Below, piece after piece: positions 18,377 through 28,584 of a stretch of 64,000 nucleotides of DNA. The translations under genes and the position numbers were made by a program. This DNA comes from Ignavibacteria bacterium RIFOXYB12_FULL_35_14 (lineage in GTDB: Bacteria; Bacteroidota; Ignavibacteria; Ignavibacteriales; Ignavibacteriaceae). Position 1 is the stretch's first letter, and each line of letters opens with the position of its first letter. Under the pieces are notes generated by a model. That model did no database searches. It was not told the origin of the DNA and was given only the letters and a program-made list of their open reading frames with translations. The DNA is taken from positions 1 through 64,000 of the forward strand of contig MHAR01000080.1 of the NCBI GenBank assembly GCA_001803045.1, read 5' to 3'.

Positions 18377-18526
18377 GGTTGCAAAATATGCTCAATATAT
18401 GCTGAAAAGTCAAGAAAAGAAGCTTTATAAAATTTAGCTTGTTTAAAGGACGAATATTAAGATTATTTGAATTTTTACTAAAACTTTCTGCTTTTATTGG
18501 AATTGCTAAACTGAAGCGATTAAAAT

Positions 18527-20513
18527 CTATTTCGAATTGGACGAATATTTTGTTACTAGAGGCAAAGTAAATGAAAAATTAGATCCCTTTGAAGGTTGAC
18601 TTGTCACTTCAATTGATCCACCGTGTTTTTCTATATATTCTTTGACAATGAGAAGACCTAAACCTGTTCCTGTCTCATTTTCCGTTCCGGGTGTAGATTT
18701 TTTTCTATCTAATTTGAAAATCCTTCTGAGAGTTTTTTCATCCATCCCAACTCCGTTATCTTTTACGGAAATTTGGGCAAAACCATTTTTTTTACTCGTT
18801 GAAACGACTATCTCACTACCCCTTTGGGTGAATTTAATAGCATTTGTAATTAGGTTTACTAGAATGGAATTAAGCATATCCTCATCAGCAAAAACCGTGA
18901 ATTCTTCTTTCGAATGGTTATTAATTTTTATTTCCTTTTTTAATGCATTACCGCCCAAAATCGCAATGTTCTTTTCAATAATTTCATTTAGTTTTATTGA
19001 CTTCTGCAAAAATTCAGTTTTACCAATCTGAAATTTTGAGTATTGTAATAAATTATTCAGAAGGTTATAAATATGTCTGCTTGTTTGATAAAGTGAATCT
19101 AAATAAAGTTTTATCTCTTCTTTTGTTAATTCTTCAAAATCATTCTTCAATATCTCGGTGAAACCAAGAATTGAATCGAAAGGACTTCGAAGATCATGCG
19201 AAATTATTGAGAAAAAATTATCCTTAGTTTGATTCAATTCCTCCAATTTTTCCAAAGTTTCCTTTTTTTCCTCTTCAATCATTTTTCTTTCAATAGCGCG
19301 AGTCAGAGGCAAACTGATTGCATTTATTAATTCAACTTCTTTATCACCGAGAAAATCCTCACTCATGTATTCTTTAATGACGAGTACCAATGTCAATTTT
19401 TCATCTAAAGGAACCGGAACACCCATCCATTTCAAAGGAAGTTTTTCATTTACTGAAATAATTTTTCTATCAATTAATTTTTTAATTGCATCTTTGTTTA
19501 AAAGCTGAATTCTTGCTGATTTGATTGTATACTCAATCAAACCATTCTCAAATTGTTGAGGTGGCGGTTTCGCATCGAACTCATCATTGAAACAAGGGAA
19601 AGTGATTTGATCGGTTCTTTTGTCGTAAAAGGCGAAACAAACATTTTTAATTTCAATAAAATCAATCAATGTCTTATGTAGATAATTATACTGCTGATCG
19701 AGAGATTGGGATAAACTAACTGATTGCAGAATTTTAACAGTTGCTTGGTGAATCCTCTCTTTTTTCTTAACCTCGCTAATGTCTCTTATCACAAACTGAA
19801 CAGCATTTATCCCTTCAAATTCAATAGGAATGGCCGAAATTTCAACGTCAAGCTCTTCACCATCCATTCTTATAAGTTTTTCCTCGATGGCTTCTAATTT
19901 TTCTTTCCTTGATATTGCTCGTTTAACCCTTTCCTGAACAATATCTTCAAAACTTGTAAAAACCAACTCCATAATCGGTTTTCCAATCAATTCTTTTTTA
20001 GATTTGGCTCCAAAAAGTTTTACTCCGGCTGAATTTACATAAACGACTTTACCTTCCGAATGTATACCAATCGCAATGGGAGATAATTCAACCAATGCGC
20101 GATAACGATCCTCACTTTCTTTTAACTTCATATTCGTTTCGTGCTTGTGAAGCGCCTTTTCAATTGATGCATACAAACTCCATTCTTCATAGGGTTTAAC
20201 TAAGTATCCAAAAGGATCAGTTGATTTTGTATTTTGAATTGATTTTTCATCAGCATAAGCAGTTAAGTAAATACCCGGGACATCAATTTCTTCTTTGATT
20301 TTGTATACAGATTCAATCCCCGATATTTTTTCCGTTAAGCATTATGTCCCTCAAAATTGCATCAGGTTTATTCTCTATTGCTTTTTTAATTGTATCTTCA
20401 CCGGTTTTCACAACATCGAGAACTTGGTAATTTAATTTTATTAGCGTTTGCTTTAAGTCAATTCCAACAATACTTTCATCCTCAACAACAAGAACTTTTA
20501 CTTTTTTATTCAT
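18527..20513 (-). pseudogene. Response regulator-PAS-GAF-histidine kinase hybrid, frameshifted
   Basis: One gene split by a one-base shift. The first part (20513 to 20313) is a receiver domain (VLVVEDESIVGIDL, then DIMLNGK). A run of six A on the coding strand (20326-20331) takes it to a TGA; with five A the frame reads on as ISGIESVYKIK, IYLTAYADEK and PFGYLVKPYEE, as in the neighbouring paralogue. The rest has PAS (RALVELSPIAIGIH), a GAF-like region, HisKA (SIISHDLRSPFDS, phospho-His) and HATPase (NLITNAIKF, DNGVGMDE, GTGLGLLIVKEY). The second open frame begins formally at 20176. It overlaps the upstream kinase gene by 8 bp. A sequencing error, a true mutation or slippage would each explain the shift. 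Confidence 0.82.
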
Positions 20514-21642
20514 TTCGATTTAATATCGGTAATGTGAATGTGAAAGTTGACCCTTGATGGAGCTTGCTCTGCACTTTTAATATGCCTCCATTTTGCTCAA
20601 TAAATTTTTTAGTTAATACTAATCCTAATCCAGTACCTGTTTCACCTTCTGTCCCTGGCAATGTTTTAGACATTTCAATCTGGAAAAGATTGAATATGGT
20701 TTCATCCGTCATTCCAACTCCATGATCACGAATTGTAACTTCAGCCGAATTTTTTCGTTCCAAAATACTCAATTCAATTTTCCCGCCTCTTCTCGTATAC
20801 TTAATAGCGTTAGTTAAAAGATTCAGTAAAATTGAATTAACCATTGCTTCATCAGCAAAAACTTGAAGCTCTTCCCCTAAGCTTGGCTGAATCGAAATTT
20901 CTTTTTTATCCAAAGTAAGTTTTAGTATCTGAAGATTTTTTTCAATAATATAATTTAAAGATAATACCTTAGGATTAAAATCTACTTTACCCGTCTGAAA
21001 TCTAGACAAATGAAGAAGATTGTTCAATAAGCTAAAGATATGTCTGCTAGAGTGATAAAGAGAATCGATGTAAAGCTTCATTTCTTCTTTTGTAAGTTCT
21101 TCATGATCGTTATAAAGAATTTCTGCAAAACCAAGAATAGAATTAAATGGACTTCTTAATTCATGAGATATAAGAGAAAAAAATTGATCCTTTGAATCAT
21201 TTACATCTTTCAACTTTTCAGCTAAATGCTTGTATCTCTTTTCACTCTCTCTAAGTTTCAACTCCATTTTGAACTTATAGAGGGCTAGCTCAATTGTAGA
21301 TTGCAGTAATCGTTCTTCAAATGGTTTAATTATATATCCGAATGGCTCCGTTACTTTTGCATTCTGTAGTGTCGCTTTATCAGCGTAGGCAGTTAAATAA
21401 ATGATTGGAACATCAATACTCTTTTTTATTTGTTCGGCGGTCTCAATTCCATTAAGCTTACCACTGAGCATAATATCCATCAAAATCAAATCTGGTTTCT
21501 CCTCAAATGCTTTTGAGAATGCCTCTTCTCCAGTACGGACAACTCCTATTACTTCATAACCAAGGTTAAAAATAATATTCTTTAAATCGAAAGAAACAAG
21601 AGTTTCATCTTCAACTATCAATATTCTTGTTTTATTTTCCAA
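20506..21642 (-). CDS. Hybrid response regulator/histidine kinase
   Basis: A 378-residue soluble signalling protein. It has an N-terminal receiver domain (1-120: RILIVEDETLVSFDL, phospho-acceptor Asp in LILMDIMLSGK, TAYADK, PFGYIIKPFEE), a short coiled linker, HisKA (FFSLISHELRSPFNS with the phospho-His at about 160) and HATPase (NLLTNAIKYT, DHGVGMTDE, GTGLGLVLTKKF). No membrane segment or sensor domain is present, so the input probably comes from a partner kinase through the receiver. It is the upstream member of a tandem pair; the downstream copy has added PAS and GAF domains and is frameshifted. The two share clear sequence similarity throughout receiver and kinase, indicating duplication. 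Confidence 0.9.
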   Translation of the reverse strand: MENKTRILIVEDETLVSFDLKNIIFNLGYEVIGVVRTGEEAFSKAFEEKPDLILMDIMLSGKLNGIETAEQIKKSIDVPIIYLTAYADKATLQNAKVTEPFGYIIKPFEERLLQSTIELALYKFKMELKLRESEKRYKHLAEKLKDVNDSKDQFFSLISHELRSPFNSILGFAEILYNDHEELTKEEMKLYIDSLYHSSRHIFSLLNNLLHLSRFQTGKVDFNPKVLSLNYIIEKNLQILKLTLDKKEISIQPSLGEELQVFADEAMVNSILLNLLTNAIKYTRRGGKIELSILERKNSAEVTIRDHGVGMTDETIFNLFQIEMSKTLPGTEGETGTGLGLVLTKKFIEQNGGILKVQSKLHQGSTFTFTLPILNRNE

Positions 21643-21991
21643 ATGACACTCTGAAAAATGATTTTATTTATGGCCAGAAATAATAGTGCATCAAAATAGC
21701 TCAAATTTCATGTGGATGACAACTTTAGAAACTTTTCTTATTCAAAAATCGATTGAAAAAAATTAAAAGTCCACTATTATTGTAATTTTATTTAAAACAT
21801 TAGGGCATTAGCTTTTTCGCATACGATTTAAACAATTTGTAAGATAGATCAACTTCTTCAATACTGCTTGCCAAAATTCGTCGTACGGAATAGTTATTGA
21901 TTCTTTAAAAGGTGACGAATATAAATCTTGACTCATTGAATAATCATTACTATTTTTATGTAGACTAAATCTGAATAATAAAGTAAAGTAA
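21643..21991. promoter_or_regulatory. Intergenic region with the feoAB promoter
   Basis: A 349-bp gap between the kinase pair and feoA. On the minus strand it holds a possible 42-codon frame (21808-21936). On the plus strand at about 21936-21950 the sequence TGAATAATCATTAC shares the core ATAATCATTA with the Fur box consensus, as expected for iron control of feoAB, but the other half matches poorly. Confidence 0.4.
21808..21936 (-). CDS. Possible small protein of 42 residues
   Basis: ATG at 21936 and TAA at 21808-21810 give a 42-residue peptide beginning MSQDLYSSPF, with an amphipathic C-terminal half (DEFWQAVLKKLIYL) and a basic end. I do not recognise it. The frame is open further upstream, opposite feoA, which is a shadow. 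It could equally be noise; its start overlaps the feoA promoter region. Confidence 0.2.
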   Translation of the reverse strand: MSQDLYSSPFKESITIPYDEFWQAVLKKLIYLTNCLNRMRKS

Positions 21992-22213
21992 ATGAAATCA
22001 GCTTCACAATTAAAGTTGGGGGAAAAAGTGGTAATAAAGAATATTGATTCTTCCCATCCTTCCTCTCGAAGATTATTAGAAATTGGATTCACACCGGGGC
22101 AGGAAATCGAATTGATTAACTCCTCAGTTTTTAATGATCCGATGGCGTTTTCAATTCGAGGAACATTGATTGCTTTGAGACGAAACGAAGCCGGTTGCAT
22201 AAAAGTTGAATGA
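21992..22213 (+). CDS. feoA: Ferrous iron transport protein A
   Basis: A small SH3-like cytoplasmic protein of 73 residues that supports FeoB. The segments LKLGEKVVIKNI, RRLLEIGFTPGQEIEL and FSIRGTLIALRRNEAGCI match the FeoA pattern (L-x-x-G at the start, MGF-like ExGFTPG, and RG-x-x-IALR-x-x-A near the end). It overlaps feoB by 4 bp (ATGA), so translation is coupled. Confidence 0.93.
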   Translation: MKSASQLKLGEKVVIKNIDSSHPSSRRLLEIGFTPGQEIELINSSVFNDPMAFSIRGTLIALRRNEAGCIKVE

Positions 22214-24249
22214 ACCTTCCCGCGACTGCACGATCTCCTCTCATCACTTTAGTTGGACCCCCTAATTCTGGTAAAACTACTCTTTTTAATTATTTAAGCG
22301 GTAACAATTTTAAGACTGTTAACTATCCAGGTGCAACAGTTGAATATTCATTAGGAAAATTCCAATCGAAATTTTCTCTAAAAGCAATTTTATTGGATTC
22401 ACCGGGTATCGTAAGCTTAATTCCCAATTCTCCCGATGAAGTAGTTGCAGTAAAATCTTTATATTCCCATCCTGAATTAGGACCCCCGGATTTAATTATA
22501 GTAACAGTCGATGCCAGTCAGCTATCCCGTCACTTATTATTAGTTAGTCAACTCAAAAAATCCAATTTCAGAATTGTCATTGCTCTTACAATGGTGGATA
22601 TTCTTCAGAGGAAAAAATTGGCTATCGATACCATCAAACTAGGCGAATTATTTTCATGTGATGTTGTAAAAATTGACGGGAGAAGCGGTAAAGGTGTTGA
22701 CAATCTCATATCAAAAGTTGAAAATATTTTTTCATCTATGAACCATAAATCAACTGAATCAACGCGTGCAAATTTTTGCAATGATACGAATGATTTAATT
22801 GATACATTTAATAAAATAGAAAAGATTGAGGCGGAAGTTTTAATCAACTTAGTTGATCCTTCTCAACTACCAAATATTTCAAAAGCAAATAAGCAGTTAA
22901 GAATTCTAATAGATCCTAAAAGTAAAATTGAATGCAATAAGATTGATGCGCGTACCTTGAAGATTGATCGGATTCTTCTTCATAGGATTTGGGGTTTAGT
23001 TACGTTCTTTGCCGTGATGACTTTAACTTTCACATCCATATTCTGGTTGGCTGAACCTCTCATAAGTGTTGTCGATAGTCTATTCAGCTTGCTCTCAAGC
23101 GAGTCATTAAAATTATTTGGATATGGTTGGTTTGGTGATTTAGTTGCAAATGGAATTATAAGCGGGACAGGATCAATTTTAGTTTTTGTTCCTCAGATAA
23201 TTATTTTATTTCTTATACTCGGATTGCTTGAAGACACCGGATATCTAGCTCGCGGTGCAATGCTGATTGATAAACCTCTCTCAAAAATCGGATTAAACGG
23301 AAAATCGTTTGTTCCAATGTTATCTGGGTTTGCTTGTGCGATTCCGGCAATACTGGCAACGCGAACGATTCCAAACAGACGTGAAAGATTACTCACAATT
23401 TTTATTATTCCGCTGATGAGCTGCAGCGCTCGGTTGCCTGTTTATGCATTACTTCTAGCATTCATACTTCCATCTGATAAATCATGGCTTGGAGGATTTT
23501 TACTTGCTTCAATTTATATTTTTAGTATTGTTGCTTCAGCCATAATTGCAGGCATTATAAACAAATTGCGTAATAAACTGATTAAAGAAGAGGACAATTC
23601 TTCTTTTATTTTGGAACTTCCTGCTTATAGAATACCCAAGTTCAAAGTAGTTATTCATAATACAATCACAAGCACAACAAGTTATCTCAGGAAAGCCGGA
23701 CCTGTTATTCTAACATTATCCTTGTTTCTTTGGATGCTAACAAGTTTTCCCAATATAAATCCCAGTATCGACAAAACCGGATTAACTAAAGATGAGATAT
23801 TAAACCTAACTAAAGCCGAAAGATTATCAACTTCATATGCAGCAGATTTAGGCAAAATTATTCAACCGATCATGACCCCGATTGGAATGGATTGGAGAGT
23901 TGGTGTATCATTAATTGCAGCATTTGCAGCGCGAGAAGTATTTGTGAGTTCTCTTGCATTAATATTCAAAGTTACGAGTGATGAAACAACTCTGCAGAAT
24001 TCTATTGTCAGCGCAATGCGTAATGCTACAGTTGAAGATACCGAGCAAAAACTTTTCACTGCATCTACAATAATTGGTTTGATTATCTATTTCATTTTTG
24101 CAATGCAGTGCCTTTCCACCATTGCAGTATCGCGAAAAGAGTCCGGAGGATGGCGAATTCCCATTCTACAAATACTAATTTTTACCGCTGCGGCGTATGT
24201 ATTCACCTTCATCTCCGTAAACGGATTGAGAGCTTTAGGATGGGATTAA
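22210..24249 (+). CDS. feoB: Ferrous iron transport protein B
   Basis: Fe2+ importer with an N-terminal G-protein domain and a polytopic membrane domain. G1 is GPPNSGKTTLFN (about 16-27), G2 lies in NYPGATVEY, and G3 is LDSPGI. The expected G4 (N-x-x-D) reads TMVD in ALTMVDIL, so the base-recognition Asn is replaced by Thr, which is unusual for the family. The membrane part has the two Gate-like motifs, the first around GYLARGAM, with SGFACAIPAILATRT and SCSARLPVYALL. The 679-residue length is usual. It lies between feoA (4-bp overlap) and a fur-type gene 75 bp downstream. Confidence 0.94.
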   Translation: MNLPATARSPLITLVGPPNSGKTTLFNYLSGNNFKTVNYPGATVEYSLGKFQSKFSLKAILLDSPGIVSLIPNSPDEVVAVKSLYSHPELGPPDLIIVTVDASQLSRHLLLVSQLKKSNFRIVIALTMVDILQRKKLAIDTIKLGELFSCDVVKIDGRSGKGVDNLISKVENIFSSMNHKSTESTRANFCNDTNDLIDTFNKIEKIEAEVLINLVDPSQLPNISKANKQLRILIDPKSKIECNKIDARTLKIDRILLHRIWGLVTFFAVMTLTFTSIFWLAEPLISVVDSLFSLLSSESLKLFGYGWFGDLVANGIISGTGSILVFVPQIIILFLILGLLEDTGYLARGAMLIDKPLSKIGLNGKSFVPMLSGFACAIPAILATRTIPNRRERLLTIFIIPLMSCSARLPVYALLLAFILPSDKSWLGGFLLASIYIFSIVASAIIAGIINKLRNKLIKEEDNSSFILELPAYRIPKFKVVIHNTITSTTSYLRKAGPVILTLSLFLWMLTSFPNINPSIDKTGLTKDEILNLTKAERLSTSYAADLGKIIQPIMTPIGMDWRVGVSLIAAFAAREVFVSSLALIFKVTSDETTLQNSIVSAMRNATVEDTEQKLFTASTIIGLIIYFIFAMQCLSTIAVSRKESGGWRIPILQILIFTAAAYVFTFISVNGLRALGWD

Positions 24250-24324
24250 TTGTTAATATTGATTTGATATTCAGCTACCGTACATATATTTTTATTTTAG
24301 TTAAAACAAATAACAAATAAAAAC

Positions 24325-24780
24325 TTGAGACATAAACAGGCTGCAGAAATCCTCAGAGAATTTCTTAAAAAAGGCAAAAACAGAATTACACCTGAACGCT
24401 TTGAGGTTATGGATTCCGCATTGGATTATGACGGCCATTTTGGTGCTGATGATCTTTATGTTATTATGAAGAATCAGAAATCCCGAGTCTCGCGTGCAAC
24501 AGTTTATAAAACTCTTGAGCTGCTTGTACAATGCGATCTGCTGAGTAAGAGAAATTTCGGCGATAATATGACTCGTTATGAAAGCAGCTTTAAAAGACAA
24601 AGTCATGACCATTTAATTTGTATGGATTGCGGTCGAATTGTAGAATTCACCAATACTTCCTTAGAAAATATTCCACAGGAATTAAGTAAGAACCTTGGTT
24701 TTAACTTTGAGAACTATTCCTTTAATATTTTTGCACGATGTAGAAATATTAAGACATGCAAGTACTATCGTAATAAATAA
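24325..24780 (+). CDS. fur: Fur family ferric uptake/metal-dependent repressor
   Basis: A DNA-binding metal sensor of 151 residues. The winged-helix domain (RITPERFEVMDSAL, then SRATVYKTLELL as recognition helix) is followed by the dimer and metal domain with HDHLICMDCGRIVEF, carrying the first CxxC zinc pair, and a terminal CRNIKTCK pair. It follows feoAB on the same strand, so it probably senses Fe2+ and feeds back on that operon. The start is a TTG at 24325; no ATG lies in frame close by. PerR or Zur specificity cannot be excluded from sequence alone. Confidence 0.9.
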   Translation: MRHKQAAEILREFLKKGKNRITPERFEVMDSALDYDGHFGADDLYVIMKNQKSRVSRATVYKTLELLVQCDLLSKRNFGDNMTRYESSFKRQSHDHLICMDCGRIVEFTNTSLENIPQELSKNLGFNFENYSFNIFARCRNIKTCKYYRNK

Positions 24781-24802
24781 TTTTAACTTTTTACGTTAAT
24801 TG

Positions 24803-25519
24803 ATGAAACAGAATAAAAAATATCCCATCATCTGGAAAAAAGACGATTTCTCCATTAAGATTTTTTGTTCGATACCAAATATTGCAACCGGAATTTTACT
24901 TAAAGCGGGAAGCTTCCATTTTATTATTGATCCTGGCGATGGAATTCTGCGCGATTTAAATAAAGAAATAGGTACTAAAAAAATTTTAGAGATCTCGGAT
25001 ATATTTGTTTCACACGGACACCATGATCATGTCGGTGGAGTTTGGTCATTATTAACTTATCTTCGAGTAATGAATAAGAAATCTCCTTTAACAATTTTTT
25101 TCCCAAAGGGATGTGTTGAGATTGGAAGTATTTACAATGCTTTTAAGAAGGTTTATTCTAAAACGATAAGTTATGAAATAAATTTACAAAAGCTTAATCA
25201 TACAAACTCATTCAGAAGAAAATCTGTTTTGATTAAACCATTTCCTGTAATTCATAGAGAATATTTGCATGATGGTATTAAGACCAGACAAGTTCCTGCA
25301 TTCGGATACACATTCACTTATCAAGGAAAGAAAATTTGCTATGGCGGTGATACTGCCTATTGCAAGGAGATCGTCTTAAATGCAAAGAATTCCGATCTTG
25401 CAATTTTGGAGGCAGGACATGATGATGAAACTCCTGACGAAATGCATATGACTTTAGCCGAAGCAAAATCTATCGGTGAAACTGCAAAAAAATATTTTCT
25501 TGTTCATGTTCCGGAATAA
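24803..25519 (+). CDS. Metallo-beta-lactamase fold hydrolase, RNase Z-like
   Basis: The metal motif SHGHHDHVGG (about 72-81) and the second-half motifs YGGDTAY and LEAGHDD, then HMTLAEA, are those of the RNase Z/MBL-fold group. The length is 238 residues from the ATG at 24803; a TTG immediately before it could also serve. It is shorter than typical RNase Z enzymes and the C-terminal LVHVPE replaces the usual LTHFS, so tRNA 3' processing is uncertain. It starts 22 bp after the fur gene and may be cotranscribed with the iron genes. Confidence 0.75.
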   Translation: MKQNKKYPIIWKKDDFSIKIFCSIPNIATGILLKAGSFHFIIDPGDGILRDLNKEIGTKKILEISDIFVSHGHHDHVGGVWSLLTYLRVMNKKSPLTIFFPKGCVEIGSIYNAFKKVYSKTISYEINLQKLNHTNSFRRKSVLIKPFPVIHREYLHDGIKTRQVPAFGYTFTYQGKKICYGGDTAYCKEIVLNAKNSDLAILEAGHDDETPDEMHMTLAEAKSIGETAKKYFLVHVPE

Positions 25520-25569
25520 TCCTCATAAACCTTTATTAACTTTTTTCAATAATTACTGTTTGATCAACC

Positions 25570-26628
25570 ATGAAAAAAATACTATTCTTGCTCTATCTAT
25601 CATTCGGCTTAACAAATGTAACTGACACTTATGGTCAAGACTCAGATGCATTAGATACATTGCAATTTAAAGGTGAAAAGCATTTGACTAATATCAAAAT
25701 GTTAACTCCTGCAGGAGAAAACGCAGAAGCTTACTTATCTTTTGATGAGCAAAAATTGATTTACCAAAGCACATTCGATGATTTAAAGTGCGATCAAATA
25801 TTCACAATGAATATCGATGGCTCGGATAAGAAGTTAGTATCTACAGGGTTTGGCAGAACTACATGTGCATATTTTTTACCAGGAGATTCAACAATTCTTT
25901 ATGCTTCAACTCATTTAGCCGGTGATGAATGTCCTCCCCCACCGGATAGATCAAATGGCTATGTTTGGAAGCTGTATGATTTGTTTGATATATTTTTAGT
26001 AAATGCCGATGGATCCAATGTAAGAAGATTAACCGATGTGTATGGATATGATGCGGAAGCAACTGTTTCCCCTATTGGTAATAAAATAATTTTTACTTCA
26101 ACAAGAGATGCTGATCCCGAACTTTATGTGATGAACTTAGATGGATCGGACCAAATACGATTGACGTATGAAAAAGGATATGACGGCGGCGCTTTCTTTT
26201 CACGCGATGGTAAGAAAATTTGTTTTAGAGCCAGTCGGCCAAAAACTGAAAAAGAATTTGCAGATTATGAGGAGTTAGCTAAAGTTGGAATGTTTCGTCC
26301 TACAACTTTGGAAATTTATATAATGGATGCAAATGGAGATAATATTCAGCAGGTAACAAACGCTGGAAAAGCATCATTCGCTCCTTTCTTTCACCCAGAT
26401 GGCAATAGAATAATATTTTCCTCAAACATGAATAGTCAGAATGGAAGAAATTTTGATCTCTTCATTGTAAACACTGATGGAACCGGTTTAGAACAAGTTA
26501 CATTTAATGAAACGTTTGACGGATTCCCAATGTTTACGAGCGACGGAAAGAAACTCGTGTTTGCATCAAATAGATTTAATCTAAAACAGGGTGATACAAA
26601 TATTTTTATTGCGGACTGGATTGATTAA
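25570..26628 (+). CDS. Secreted beta-propeller protein with PD40/TolB-like repeats
   Basis: An exported protein of 352 residues. Residues 1-22 form a signal peptide (cleavage about after TYGQ). At least five blade repeats of the PD40 type are visible, with segments such as MNIDGSDKKLVS, VNADGSNVRRLTD, MNLDGSDQIRLTY, MDANGDNIQQVTN and VNTDGTGLEQVTF, each followed by a DGKKIxFxS-type strand. Such propellers usually mediate protein binding in the periplasm or outside the cell; no catalytic domain is present. The M28 peptidase gene follows 59 bp downstream on the same strand. Confidence 0.82.
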   Translation: MKKILFLLYLSFGLTNVTDTYGQDSDALDTLQFKGEKHLTNIKMLTPAGENAEAYLSFDEQKLIYQSTFDDLKCDQIFTMNIDGSDKKLVSTGFGRTTCAYFLPGDSTILYASTHLAGDECPPPPDRSNGYVWKLYDLFDIFLVNADGSNVRRLTDVYGYDAEATVSPIGNKIIFTSTRDADPELYVMNLDGSDQIRLTYEKGYDGGAFFSRDGKKICFRASRPKTEKEFADYEELAKVGMFRPTTLEIYIMDANGDNIQQVTNAGKASFAPFFHPDGNRIIFSSNMNSQNGRNFDLFIVNTDGTGLEQVTFNETFDGFPMFTSDGKKLVFASNRFNLKQGDTNIFIADWID

Positions 26629-26687
26629 CATTTAATCGAATTATCAACATAAACTGTTATTTTTTTATTATACAAAAAGTAATCTAT

Positions 26688-28490
26688 ATGAAAAAATTCT
26701 TTTTTAATTTTGTTTTGATTTCAATCTTATCCCTAGGATTCAATTTTGACGGTGACAAGGACAGAAATCCTGAAATCACTGTAAGCGAAATAAAATCGCA
26801 CATCGAATATCTCGCTTCCGACGATTTGGAAGGAAGATTCACCGGTTCAGAGGGATGCAAAGAAGCAGCCGAATACATTTCCGATGAATTTGAAAACTAC
26901 GGATTAAAACCATTGTTTGATGGTGATTATCTTCAATCCTTCCCTTTCATCTCAGGTTTAGAACTCGGTAATAATAATTATGTGCAAATTATTAATGAAA
27001 AGAAAAAGTCTGAATTGAAAATCGAGAAGGATTATATCACTGCTCCATTCTCAGGCTCAAATAATGTATTTGGAGATTTAGTATTTGCAGGCTATGGTAT
27101 TTCTGCTCCAAAATTAAACTATGATGATTATGCAAATATTGACGTGAAAGATAAAATAGTATTGGTTATGCGGTATAATCCCGATTATGATAATCCTCAT
27201 TCCAAATTCGATGAGCACTCTTCCTTCAGACAAAAGGCCACTGTTGCAAGAGATAAAGGTGCTGTGGGAATTATTTTTGTGAATGGATACTTTCCAAAAG
27301 ATGATGAAGATAAATTAATGGAATTCAGATATGATCGAGGATCATTGCTTAAAGATATTTCAGCAGTTCATTTAAAAAGAAATTTTGCCGATGAATTATT
27401 TAAATCTCAAATGCTCAATTTTAACGATTATCAAAAGCAAATATCGGAAAGTTTAGCTCCCGCCTCATTTGAGTTCAAGAACACAAATGTAAAACTATCT
27501 ACAGATCTTAAAGAGATACAAAAGACAAGCTGGAACGTTGCCGGTTATTTAGAAGGAAACGATCCTGAACTTAAGAATGAATATATAGTAATCGGAGCTC
27601 ACTTCGATCATCTTGGTTATGGCGAAACAGGTTCATTATATAGAGGCGAGGATAAACAAATTCATAATGGCGCCGATGATAATGCTTCCGGTACTGCTGG
27701 AGTTCTTGAATTGGCTGAGAAATGTTCTTCACTGAAAAATCAGATCAAACGAAGCATGATCTTTGTAACTTTTTCTGGTGAAGAGTTAGGGCTGCTCGGT
27801 TCGAATTATTTTGTAAATAATTCATCAGTATCATCTAACAAGGTGATTACAATGATAAATATGGATATGATAGGGAAGCTTGATAATGAAAAGAAGTTAA
27901 TCGTGTACGGCACCGGAACTTCCTCGACATGGAAAGATTTATTAAACGATAAAAATACTTATGACTTTAAGCTCACATTCAATGATGAAGGATTTGGACC
28001 TAGCGATCATTCATCTTTTTATGGCAAACAGATTCCAGTTTTGTTTCTCTTCACCGGTACTCATCAGGATTATCACAGACCAAGCGATGATGCTGATAAA
28101 ATAAATTTTGATGGTGAAGAGAATATTGTCAAATATGTTTTCGATATTGTTTCATCAATAGTAAACAAAGAAGTTAAACCCGATTACGTAAATGTCCCTC
28201 GAAAAGAAGGTGAGAATGTTGGCGGCTGGAAAGTTTATGTGGGAACTATTCCCGATTATTCGACGAACGTTGAAGGATTTAAAATATCCGGGGTTAGTGA
28301 AGGCGGACCTGCTCAAAAAGGTGGATTAAAAGGTGGAGATGTCATGATAATGTTTGGTGATAAAAAGATTACAAATATTTATGATTACGTCTATGCCTTG
28401 AAGGAATTCATTCCCGGTGATGAAGTTAATGTTGTGGTCCTACGAGATGGTAAGGAATTAACATTTCATCTTGTGTTGGGTGCGAGATAA
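26688..28490 (+). CDS. Secreted M28 family aminopeptidase with PA and PDZ domains
   Basis: A two-zinc exopeptidase of 600 residues. A signal-like N-terminus is followed by the start of the M28 domain (DDLEGRFTGSEG), a PA insert (about 100-270) and the catalytic core. The zinc ligands are readable: His in GAHFDHLGYG (about 304), Asp in NGADDNASG (about 328), Glu-Glu in SGEELGLLGS (about 365), Asp in INMDMIG (about 393) and His in DYHRPSDDADK (about 463). A C-terminal PDZ domain (about 515-600, with GGPAQKGGLKGGDVMIMFG) probably binds substrates or partners. The PD40 propeller gene just upstream may encode a co-secreted partner. Confidence 0.92.
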   Translation: MKKFFFNFVLISILSLGFNFDGDKDRNPEITVSEIKSHIEYLASDDLEGRFTGSEGCKEAAEYISDEFENYGLKPLFDGDYLQSFPFISGLELGNNNYVQIINEKKKSELKIEKDYITAPFSGSNNVFGDLVFAGYGISAPKLNYDDYANIDVKDKIVLVMRYNPDYDNPHSKFDEHSSFRQKATVARDKGAVGIIFVNGYFPKDDEDKLMEFRYDRGSLLKDISAVHLKRNFADELFKSQMLNFNDYQKQISESLAPASFEFKNTNVKLSTDLKEIQKTSWNVAGYLEGNDPELKNEYIVIGAHFDHLGYGETGSLYRGEDKQIHNGADDNASGTAGVLELAEKCSSLKNQIKRSMIFVTFSGEELGLLGSNYFVNNSSVSSNKVITMINMDMIGKLDNEKKLIVYGTGTSSTWKDLLNDKNTYDFKLTFNDEGFGPSDHSSFYGKQIPVLFLFTGTHQDYHRPSDDADKINFDGEENIVKYVFDIVSSIVNKEVKPDYVNVPRKEGENVGGWKVYVGTIPDYSTNVEGFKISGVSEGGPAQKGGLKGGDVMIMFGDKKITNIYDYVYALKEFIPGDEVNVVVLRDGKELTFHLVLGAR

Positions 28491-28584
28491 GATTTAAAGT
28501 ATCAGACGCCAAATATTACATATTAACTAAGTTTGAAAATTTAATAATCAGACTATTCGTCAAATGAAATCTGAGTAATATTTT

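Noticed and set aside
21937-22200. Upstream part of a 130-residue minus-strand frame opposite feoA
   Set aside because: It is a shadow of the well-supported feoA gene; only the part beyond feoA (21808-21936) is kept as a weak possibility.
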